Shown: one piece after another, positions 1-4,711 of the stretch
Layout: the number at the start of each line of letters is the position of its first letter
How positions within the stretch are numbered: the first letter of the stretch is position 1
Source: JBCBCP01 sp039178165
GTDB taxonomy: Bacteria; Pseudomonadota; Alphaproteobacteria; Rhodobacterales; Rhodobacteraceae
Direction: 5' to 3'
Assembly (NCBI GenBank): GCA_039178165.1
Contig: JBCDFL010000154.1
Coordinates: forward strand, 1 to 7,974
DNA: 7,974 bases
Translations under genes and position numbers: made by a program
Notes under the pieces: model-generated
The model's input: the letters and a program-made list of their open reading frames with translations, nothing else
Databases searched by the model: none
What the model was told of the DNA's origin: nothing

Positions 1-185
1 CGTTCTTCGCCGGCCCGCCCCTGATGGGCTTGGTGAGCCAGGCGTTTTCGCTGCGCGTGTCGTTCTACGTCGTCGCCGCGCTGCTGGTTCTGGTCTTGGC
101 CCTGTTGATCCCCGCGTTGGCGCGGCAGTTTCGCATGGCGGTGGACGCGGCGGGGGCCCCGTGCGCGGGCGAGCGCGCGCTTTAG
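1..185 (+). CDS. MFS-type transporter, C-terminal fragment (5' end outside window)
   Basis: The frame beginning at base 3 reads 60 residues without a stop and ends at TAG 183-185. The peptide starts FFAGPPLMGLVSQAFSLRVS, followed by one long hydrophobic helix (about residues 22-42, rich in V, L and A) and a short polar tail. A G-P-P-x-x-G motif, then a loop and a last helix, is typical of the final transmembrane segments of major facilitator superfamily transporters, where it precedes TM12. The N-terminal part lies upstream of the window, so substrate and subfamily cannot be assigned. The next gene starts on the same strand 5 to 29 bases downstream, so the two may be co-transcribed. The MFS call is a family-level impression from a short fragment; another polytopic membrane transporter is possible. 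Confidence 0.6.
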   Translation, partial: FFAGPPLMGLVSQAFSLRVSFYVVAALLVLVLALLIPALARQFRMAVDAAGAPCAGERAL

Positions 186-214
186 GTCTTGTGCGATCCA
201 ATGTGAGCCATCCG

Positions 215-535
215 ATGCGACACGCCATCCTTCCCCTCCTTGCCAGTTCGGTGCTGCATGTCGCCGGCTTTGTCCTTGTGGACTTCGCCGCGAGCAGCCT
301 GTTTCTGCTGTTTCCCGCCGGTCTTTACGTCTTGCTGTCGGTCGGCCTGTGGCGCGATGTGCGGTGGACGGCGTGGCTGACGCTGATCTGTATGCTGGGC
401 GGTGTGGCGGGCACGGCGCTCGAGCTCTTGGGGCCCTTGATGGCGCCCGTGCCGATCCTGGTCGCGATCATCGTGGCGGATCTGATCGCCGCCACTCTGC
501 TGATCCGTGCGCTGCTCCGCCCTGGGGCGCGCTAG
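215..535 (+). CDS. Small four-helix integral membrane protein, unknown function
   Basis: I do not recognise the family. The 106-residue product is almost entirely hydrophobic, with four likely transmembrane segments at about residues 4-21, 25-44, 52-73 and 79-100. The loops are short and charged (W-R-D-V-R near 46-50), and the tail ends R-P-G-A-R. The ATG at 215 is preferred because it opens directly onto the first helix. An in-frame GTG at 191 lies only 5 bases after the upstream stop and would add 8 residues; neither start has a strong ribosome binding site. The frame stays open back to 161, overlapping the transporter gene, but that extension is arginine-rich and unlike a membrane protein start. 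The gene follows the MFS-like gene in the same direction, suggesting an operon. Its TAG stop (533-535) overlaps the stop of the convergent sulfotransferase gene. No catalytic motif is visible. Confidence 0.65.
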   Translation: MRHAILPLLASSVLHVAGFVLVDFAASSLFLLFPAGLYVLLSVGLWRDVRWTAWLTLICMLGGVAGTALELLGPLMAPVPILVAIIVADLIAATLLIRALLRPGAR

Positions 536-1149
536 CCGCCGATGGGCGTGCGCAGGTGCCCCCCCGCCGCGATGAGCCGGTCGTAGAGGGCGAATTCCGG
601 GGCGCGCGCGGCCCTCAAAGCGGCCTCCACCTCCGCCGACAGGGGCGCGTCGGCGGGCGGCGACACGTTTTTCTGCTTTATCTCCACCGTGCCGAACCGC
701 TGTTCCAGAAAAGCGCGAAAGACCGGCTGGTTTTCGTAGGCAAAGAGGTGGTGTACCGCCGGCTCGCCGTCGGCCGTTAGGAAGTTGAACTGGCTGCCGA
801 TCTGCGCGAAGGGCGGCGGATCGTCCGAGATCACGGCCCGCACGAAGTCGTCAAAGCTGCACCCGCCCGTGCTAACCGGCGTGCCGGCTTGCCGCGGCCC
901 GCTGCGGTAGCGGTACCAGCTGCGGATCTGCTCCACGGGATCGCGCATGACGGCCATGCTTTCGGGGCGGATGTCGAACATCCGCTCCAGCCAGGGTGCA
1001 ACGCGGTTGGTGTATTTCTGCGCGGTGATGTGCTTGCGGTGCTTGGCAAAGACGATGTCCGCCCGCGGCTTCAGCGCCATCTCAAAGGCCGTCGTGCCGG
1101 TTTTGGGAGTGGCGACAAAGGCCAGACGCTCGCGCGAGAAGATCAGCAT
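532..1149 (-). CDS. Sulfotransferase family protein (PAPS-dependent type)
   Basis: The 205-residue product has the two hallmarks of PAPS-dependent sulfotransferases. Near the N-terminus, after a short beta strand (LAFVATP), is the 5'-phosphosulfate loop TPKTGTT (residues 14-20), the family's P-loop-like P-K-[TS]-G-[TS]-T. The 3'-phosphate site follows at residues 67-81, VMRDPVEQIRSWYRY, with Arg69 and Ser77 in the expected R-x8-S spacing. An N-V-S motif at 161-163 and a C-terminal F-A-L-Y-D-R-L (186-192) match bacterial 'sulfotransferase family 2' proteins, which transfer sulfate from PAPS to a carbohydrate, lipid or small molecule. The acceptor cannot be told. At 205 residues it is compact for the fold but appears complete. 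The start follows directly with MLIFS; the ribosome binding site is weak. There is no signal peptide, so a cytoplasmic location is likely. No glycan or polysaccharide genes lie beside it in the window. Confidence 0.8.
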   Translation of the reverse strand: MLIFSRERLAFVATPKTGTTAFEMALKPRADIVFAKHRKHITAQKYTNRVAPWLERMFDIRPESMAVMRDPVEQIRSWYRYRSGPRQAGTPVSTGGCSFDDFVRAVISDDPPPFAQIGSQFNFLTADGEPAVHHLFAYENQPVFRAFLEQRFGTVEIKQKNVSPPADAPLSAEVEAALRAARAPEFALYDRLIAAGGHLRTPIGG

Positions 1150-1253
1150 GGTGAGGGTTTTATCGGCATGGCACGTCCAGGAAAAGAAGTGCCACAGGCG
1201 GGCGGCACCAAAAACCCGAAAATTCAGTTAAGCTCCAAGCCTGCCGCGCGGGT

Positions 1254-1312
1254 GGCGTGGGACACGCCAGCCTCAGGGGGGCAGCAGGCGTGTCGGCATC
1301 CTCGCGGATGCC
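1254..1312 (-). repeat. Inverted repeats between sulfotransferase gene and lldD
   Basis: Two perfect stems lie in the 213-base gap upstream of the sulfotransferase gene. GACACGCC (1261-1268) pairs with GGCGTGTC (1287-1294). GGCATCC (1295-1301) pairs with GGATGCC (1306-1312) over a TCGC loop. A further GGCGTG at 1254-1259 can also pair with CACGCC (1263-1268), so the first and third arms compete for the same middle arm. The remainder of 1150-1362 shows no gene. A role in lldD 3'-end processing or as leader of the sulfotransferase mRNA is possible but unproven. Confidence 0.4.
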
Positions 1313-1325
1313 TGTGTGCTAAGCG

Positions 1326-1355
1326 CAGAAACTGGCTGCGGGAACAGCCCGCCAG
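1326..1355 (-). terminator. Weak terminator-like hairpin after lldD
   Basis: Eight bases past the lldD stop there is a two-part stem. CTGG (1332-1335) pairs with CCAG (1352-1355), and CGGG (1339-1342) pairs with CCCG (1348-1351), with a 5-base loop and a 3-base bulge on one side. On the minus strand it is followed by only three T residues. It fits a weak intrinsic terminator or an mRNA 3'-end stabiliser for lldD. Confidence 0.4.
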
Positions 1356-1362
1356 ACCCCGC

Positions 1363-2529
1363 CTACTGCTGCCACCGCCCCTCGAAATCTTCGGGCACCA
1401 GCAAATTATGCCGCCCCAGCTTGCGCACATCTGTCTCACCGCACAGCGCCATGGTCTTGTCGAGCTCGCCGTGGATCACATCCAGCGCCGCCGTCACGCC
1501 CTTCTGCCCCATGGCGCCCAGGCCATAGACGAAGGCCCGCCCGATATACGTCCCCGTCGCGCCCATCGCCAAAGCCTTCAGCACGTCCTGCCCCGACCGG
1601 ATTCCGCTGTCGAGGTGCACCTCCACCTCGCCGCCCACCGCGTCCAGGATCGACGGCAGCACGCGGATCGACGACAACGCGCCATCCAGTTGCCGCCCGC
1701 CATGGTTGCTGACGACGATCGCATCCGCACCAAGCTTCGCCGCCATCCGCGCGTCTTCGGCGTCCAGAATGCCCTTGAGGATTACCTTGCCGTCCCACAG
1801 CTCCATCAGCTTGGCGACCTTGTTCCAATCCAGCGTCAGATCGAACTGCTCCGCCGTCCATGAGCCCAGGGACGACGCGTCCTTCACCCCCTCCGCATGA
1901 CCAACGATATTGCCGAACTCGCGCCGCTTGGCGCTCAGCATCTCGATCCCCCAGGACCATTTGGTCAGCAGGTTGGCGATGGTCTTGGGCGTCAGCTTGG
2001 GCGGCGCGCTCAGCCCGTTCTTCAGGTCCTTGTGCCGCTGCCCTAGCAGCTGCAGGTCTAGCGTGATCACAAGCGCCGAGCATTTCGCCGCCTTTGCCCG
2101 CTCAATGAGCCGCCGGACGAAGTCCTGATCGTTCATCGTGTAAAGCTGGAACCAAAACGGGTTGGACGTGTGCCCCGCTACATCCTCGATCGAGTTGATC
2201 GACATGGTCGACAGGGTAAACGGCACACCGAACAGCTCCGCGGCGCGGGCGGCCTTCATCTCTCCGTCCGCGTGTTGCATGCCGGTCAGCCCCACGGGGG
2301 CGAGGGCAACGGGCATCGCCACGTCCTGCCCGATCATCTGGCTCGCGGTCGAGCGGCCGGACATGTCCACCGCCACCCGCTGGCGCAGACGGATTTGTTC
2401 GAAATCGGAGGTATTCTCCCGAAACGTCTGCTCCGTCCAGGACCCACTTTCGGCGTAATCGTAGAACATCCGCGGCACGCGGGCCTCGTGCATCCGCTTC
2501 AGATCGTCGATGCAGGTGATCACGGACAT
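1363..2529 (-). CDS. lldD: FMN-dependent L-lactate dehydrogenase (alpha-hydroxy-acid dehydrogenase family)
   Basis: The 388-residue protein is a full-length member of the FMN-dependent alpha-hydroxy-acid oxidase/dehydrogenase family. It oxidises L-lactate to pyruvate and, in the LldD branch, passes electrons to the respiratory chain at the inner face of the membrane. The signature SNHGGRQLDG spans residues 274-283, with His276 as the catalytic base and Arg279 binding the substrate carboxylate. The N-terminal Y-D-Y-A-E-S-G (23-29), the FMN-contacting Q-L-Y (128-130), Arg165 in L-L-G-Q-R, and the phosphate-binding D-S-G-I-R (307-311) and G-R-A-F (330-333) are all present. The start at 2529 is supported by a GAGGGGG ribosome binding site six bases upstream. 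It is transcribed divergently from the oxidoreductase/marR operon, with an LldR/PdhR-like dyad in its 5' region. No lactate permease or lldR gene is in the window. The fold is certain; lactate over glycolate or another 2-hydroxy acid is probable. Confidence 0.9.
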   Translation of the reverse strand: MSVITCIDDLKRMHEARVPRMFYDYAESGSWTEQTFRENTSDFEQIRLRQRVAVDMSGRSTASQMIGQDVAMPVALAPVGLTGMQHADGEMKAARAAELFGVPFTLSTMSINSIEDVAGHTSNPFWFQLYTMNDQDFVRRLIERAKAAKCSALVITLDLQLLGQRHKDLKNGLSAPPKLTPKTIANLLTKWSWGIEMLSAKRREFGNIVGHAEGVKDASSLGSWTAEQFDLTLDWNKVAKLMELWDGKVILKGILDAEDARMAAKLGADAIVVSNHGGRQLDGALSSIRVLPSILDAVGGEVEVHLDSGIRSGQDVLKALAMGATGTYIGRAFVYGLGAMGQKGVTAALDVIHGELDKTMALCGETDVRKLGRHNLLVPEDFEGRWQQ

Positions 2530-2542
2530 GGCTTACCCCCTC

Positions 2543-2567
2543 AATTGGTCAGGTTTGGTTACCAATT
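2543..2567. promoter_or_regulatory. LldR/PdhR-like operator dyad upstream of lldD
   Basis: AATTGGT (2543-2549) and ACCAATT (2561-2567) are perfect inverted 7-base arms separated by 11 bases. A tighter palindrome, TTGGT-T-ACCAA (2555-2565), sits inside the second half. GntR/FadR-family regulators of pyruvate and lactate genes (PdhR, LldR) bind TTGGT...ACCAA dyads. Here the spacing differs from the PdhR consensus of three bases. The site starts 14 bases upstream of the lldD ATG and overlaps the weak candidate -10, which suits repression of lldD. The binding protein is not encoded in the window. Confidence 0.5.
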
Positions 2568-2584
2568 CGGCCGCTACGGCGCAA
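2556..2584 (-). promoter_or_regulatory. Candidate lldD promoter
   Basis: On the minus strand, TTGCGC (2579-2584) and TAACCA (2556-2561) are separated by 17 bases, a plausible sigma-70 type pair with a conserved TTG -35 and a poor -10. The -10 lies inside the TTGGT/ACCAA dyad. The match is weak and needs transcript mapping. Confidence 0.3.
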
Positions 2585-2597
2585 GAACGATCGATTT

Positions 2598-2613
2598 AGT
2601 GCGGCATCGTACT
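2598..2613. promoter_or_regulatory. Operator copy 1 of a 16-bp dyad (AGTRCG-GCAT-CGYACT)
   Basis: AGTGCGGCATCGTACT has inverted arms AGTGCG/CGTACT with one G-to-A variation around a GCAT centre. It recurs as copy 2 at 2628-2643, centred 30 bases away, about three helical turns. The two copies are also arranged so that ATTTAGTGCG (2594-2603) and CGCACTAAAT (2638-2647) form a perfect outer inverted repeat. Length and symmetry fit a dimeric winged-helix regulator. The obvious candidate is the MarR protein encoded downstream in the same operon. Confidence 0.6.
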
Positions 2614-2619
2614 TTTTTC

Positions 2620-2648
2620 TTGCAGGTAGTACGGCATCGCACTAAATA
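2620..2648 (+). promoter_or_regulatory. Candidate promoter of the oxidoreductase-marR operon
   Basis: TTGCAG (2620-2625) is followed after exactly 17 bases by TAAATA (2643-2648), within an AT-rich patch unusual for this GC-rich DNA; AATAAT (2645-2650) is an alternative -10. The position leaves a short leader of about 20 bases before the AGGAG ribosome binding site at 2666-2670. Confidence 0.5.
2628..2643. promoter_or_regulatory. Operator copy 2 of the 16-bp dyad, inside the promoter spacer
   Basis: AGTACGGCATCGCACT differs from copy 1 at only two positions (G/A and T/C), which swap between the arms so each copy is the near mirror image of the other. It fills the spacer between the candidate -35 (2620-2625) and -10 (2643-2648) of the oxidoreductase operon. 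Occupancy here would block RNA polymerase, which suggests repression. Confidence 0.6.
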
Positions 2649-2649
2649 A

Positions 2650-2661
2650 TTCGATATCGAA
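2650..2661. promoter_or_regulatory. Perfect 12-bp palindrome between promoter and RBS
   Basis: TTCGATATCGAA is a perfect palindrome located just after the candidate -10 and five bases before the ribosome binding site of the oxidoreductase gene. It shares no sequence with the 16-bp dyads, so if functional it would serve a different regulator. A chance palindrome cannot be excluded. Confidence 0.3.
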
Positions 2662-2676
2662 CAATAGGAGCTTGCC

Positions 2677-3825
2677 ATGCCGACCCGCAGACAAACCCTC
2701 GCCCTGATCGGGGGCGGCCTCATCGCCGCCGCCGGGGCCGCCGCCTATCCCGTGACCCGCAGCCCGCGCACCGCGCTCGCGCCCTGGGACATGGCCGGCC
2801 AGTACGACGATCCGCGCAAACGGGCGCTCAGCTGGGCGATCCTGTCGCCGAACCCGCACAACCGGCAGCCGTGGATGGTGGACCTGTCCGTGCTCGGCCA
2901 GATCGGCCTCTATGTGGACACGGACCGGATGCTGCCGCACACCGATCCCTTCAACCGGCAGATCACCGTGGGCCTCGGCTGCTTTCTCGAAACCCTGACG
3001 CTGGCCGCGGCGGAGGAGGGGCTTGCCACCCGGATCGACCTCTTCCCGGACGGCACCGACGACCAAGCGCTCGACGCGCGCCCGGTCGCGTTGATCCGGC
3101 TGGAGGAGGGCGGCACGCCCGACCCGCTGTTCGCCCAGGTCCCGCACCGCCGCACGCAGAAAGAGCCGTTCGATACCACCCGCCCGGTTCCCGAAGAAGC
3201 AGTCCAGGACCTGACCCAAAGCGTCGCCGCCCACCTGCCGGACAATCTGCGCGTCGCGGCCAGCGTCGATCCCGCCAGCATCGCCCGCCACCGCCAGATC
3301 AGCGAAGAGGCCATGAGGGTCGAGCTGGAGACGCCCCACACCTACAAGGAATCCGTCGACCTCTTCCGCATCGGCCACCGAGAGGTGGACGCGAACCCGG
3401 ACGGCATCGACTTCACCGGCCCGATGTTCGAAACTTTGCACCTCACCGGCCAGTTCACGCGCGAGGCGGCGCTGGATCGGAACTCCCTCGCCTACACGTC
3501 GGGCGTCGATGCGGTGTTGGAGAATATGCGCACCGCGATGGGCCATATCTGGCTGACCAGCGCCGGCAATACGCGCGCGGATCAGATTGCCGCAGGCCGC
3601 GCCTGGACGCGCCTGAACCTGCATTGCCAGCGCCTTGGCCTCGGCACACAGCCGCTGAGCCAGGCCTTGCAGGAATATCCCGAGATGGACGCGCTTTATG
3701 CTGAGGTGCACGAGATGCTGGCGCAGCCGGGCGAGACCGTGCAAATGTGGGCGCGGATTGGGTACTCGCCGGCCGTTCCGCCCTCTCCGCGCTGGCCGCT
3801 GGATGCGAAATTGGTGGATGCGTAA
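2677..3825 (+). CDS. Tat-exported Acg-type FMN-binding oxidoreductase (nitroreductase fold)
   Basis: The 382-residue product starts with a twin-arginine signal: TRRQTLALIG at residues 3-12, then a hydrophobic Ala/Gly-rich core to about residue 24. This predicts export of a folded, cofactor-loaded protein, or its anchoring, at the periplasmic side. The mature part resembles the Acg branch (named after mycobacterial Acg) of the nitroreductase superfamily: SPNPHNRQPW at 57-66 is the N-terminal flavin-contact motif, HRRT at 157-160 a conserved basic stretch, and GRAWTRLNL (307-315) with ARIGY (359-363) the C-terminal half of the fold. Family members bind FMN, but their reaction is poorly defined; some act more as flavin storage or stress proteins than as nitroreductases. 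The start is fixed by AGGAG six bases upstream. The stop overlaps the start of the marR gene, so the two are translationally coupled. The substrate is unknown. Confidence 0.8.
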   Translation: MPTRRQTLALIGGGLIAAAGAAAYPVTRSPRTALAPWDMAGQYDDPRKRALSWAILSPNPHNRQPWMVDLSVLGQIGLYVDTDRMLPHTDPFNRQITVGLGCFLETLTLAAAEEGLATRIDLFPDGTDDQALDARPVALIRLEEGGTPDPLFAQVPHRRTQKEPFDTTRPVPEEAVQDLTQSVAAHLPDNLRVAASVDPASIARHRQISEEAMRVELETPHTYKESVDLFRIGHREVDANPDGIDFTGPMFETLHLTGQFTREAALDRNSLAYTSGVDAVLENMRTAMGHIWLTSAGNTRADQIAAGRAWTRLNLHCQRLGLGTQPLSQALQEYPEMDALYAEVHEMLAQPGETVQMWARIGYSPAVPPSPRWPLDAKLVDA

Positions 3826-4264
3826 CGAAGACCTGCCCCTCTATTTCCAGTTCTTCAACGAGATCGGGATCATCAACCAACTGGGCCGCGCCGCGATGGA
3901 GGCGCGGTTTTCGGATGGGCTGCTTATGTCCCATTTCACGGTGCTCAACCACCTGATCCGCGTGCAGGATGGCCAGACGCCGCTGAAGATCGCGCAGGCC
4001 TTCCAGATGCCAAAAACCTCGCTGACCCACACCCTCGCGGGGCTGGAAAAACGCGGCCTGATCGAAATGCGCGCCAACCCCGACGATGGCCGGTCCAAGC
4101 GCGTATGGCTGACGGAGGCCGGCAGCGCCTGGCGCGACGCTGCGATTGCCGGCATGGGCACCGAATTCGCCGTCGTGGCGCAGGCGTTTCCTCCGGAGCG
4201 GATTGCGGACGCGCTGCGCCTGCTGACCGAGCTGCGCAAGTTCATGGACGCCGCGCGGGATTGA
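3818..4264 (+). CDS. MarR-family transcriptional regulator
   Basis: The 148-residue protein has the MarR winged helix-turn-helix: helix pair TPLKIAQAFQ and MPKTSLTHTLAGLEKRG (about 54-80), then the wing NPDDGRSKRVWLTEAG (87-102) with the family's D-x-R (Asp90, Arg92). N- and C-terminal helices (about 5-33 and 104-146) would form the dimer. There are no cysteines, so thiol-based redox sensing as in OhrR is excluded; sensing of a small ligand is more likely. The ATG overlaps the oxidoreductase stop (ATGCGTAA), a typical coupled arrangement with only a weak GGTGG upstream. A second in-frame ATG at 3803 would add five residues (MRNWW). The twin 16-bp dyads at the operon promoter are its probable binding sites, giving autoregulation; this is inference from position. 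Confidence 0.85.
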   Translation: MRNEDLPLYFQFFNEIGIINQLGRAAMEARFSDGLLMSHFTVLNHLIRVQDGQTPLKIAQAFQMPKTSLTHTLAGLEKRGLIEMRANPDDGRSKRVWLTEAGSAWRDAAIAGMGTEFAVVAQAFPPERIADALRLLTELRKFMDAARD

Positions 4265-4273
4265 GAGGGCGCG

Positions 4274-4292
4274 GTGCGCAATGAATGCGCAC
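4274..4292 (+). terminator. Hairpin after the marR gene
   Basis: GTGCGCA (4274-4280) and TGCGCAC (4286-4292) form a perfect 7-bp stem with a 5-base loop, ten bases past the marR stop. There is no T-run after it, so it may act as a weak or factor-assisted terminator, or an mRNA end stabiliser. Confidence 0.4.
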
Positions 4293-4322
4293 ACTACGGA
4301 ATATTGTGCAGCTCAGAGACCG

Positions 4323-4348
4323 GCCCGTCTGCAAGACGGGCAGCGCCG
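4323..4348 (+). repeat. Hairpin module, copy 1 of a 26-bp direct repeat
   Basis: This stretch contains the GCCCGTCT/AGACGGGC stem plus AGCGCCG. It matches 4431-4456 at 23 of 26 positions, 108 bases apart in the same orientation. The stem here is perfect (8 bp). Confidence 0.6.
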
Positions 4349-4430
4349 TACCGGGCGGCTCTGCCGCCCACCCGGCAGCGCATCGCAAAGCGATGCGCGA
4401 GAGGGCGCCCCCACCATAGCTCAGCTTTTT

Positions 4431-4456
4431 GTCCGTCTGTAAGACGGGAAGCGCCG
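4431..4456 (+). repeat. Hairpin module, copy 2 of a 26-bp direct repeat
   Basis: This is the same module as 4323-4348 with three substitutions. One turns a C-G stem pair into T-G and another breaks the terminal pair, leaving six perfect pairs plus a wobble. The copy looks like a degenerating duplicate. Confidence 0.6.
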
Positions 4457-4711
4457 GCCCGCCCCCACCGGGGCGGCGCTTGGTGACGCCGGCCGTTGCA
4501 CCTCCGCTATGGCCAGTGTCTAAACAGTTCGATAGCTGAACCAGCGCACACCACCCCGATGGGCCGGCGCTGCCCTTGGCACAAAGCTTGTAGGGTGGGG
4601 TTCCAACCCACCAACCCTCGGCCAAAAGTTTCCCGACGCTTCGTCAAAACGCCGCTGTAACCCATTGATCTTTATGATCGTACGCTGGTCCTACGCGTGG
4701 CACCGCCCACA

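Larger units (their letters stand above)
4265..4711. repeat. Gene-free region packed with short inverted-repeat modules
   Basis: No gene is supported in these 447 bases. After the marR hairpin there is a run of perfect stems with tiny loops: 4323-4330/4334-4341 (GCCCGTCT, loop GCA), 4353-4359/4363-4369 (GGGCGGC, loop TCT), 4378-4386/4390-4398 (GCGCATCGC, loop AAA), the palindrome GGGCGCCC (4403-4410), 4433-4438/4442-4447 (CCGTCT, loop GTA), 4459-4465/4470-4476 (CCGCCCC, loop CACC) and 4594-4599/4607-4612 (GGTGGG, 7-base loop). Reading frames across it are arginine/alanine-rich and of no known type. It resembles dispersed intergenic palindromic repeats of the REP kind. From 4477 to 4593 and from 4613 to 4711 I see nothing convincing; no clear trpA terminator is visible. 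Confidence 0.65.

Noticed and set aside
889..1863. 324-codon plus-strand frame
   Set aside because: It runs antisense through the sulfotransferase and lldD genes and across their spacer, with Arg/His/Gln-rich composition and no RBS.
2596..3744. 382-codon open frame on the minus strand
   Set aside because: It lies antisense to the Acg-type oxidoreductase, is His/Arg/Gly-rich and has no motif; it is a shadow of GC-rich coding DNA.
4242..4625. Open frames in the hairpin cluster (127 codons minus, 70 codons plus)
   Set aside because: Their codons are produced by the inverted repeats themselves; no start signals or recognisable families.
4267..4626. Possible CRISPR array in the repeat cluster
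   Set aside because: The units are different short palindromes with irregular spacing, not one direct repeat with equal-length spacers, and no cas gene is present.
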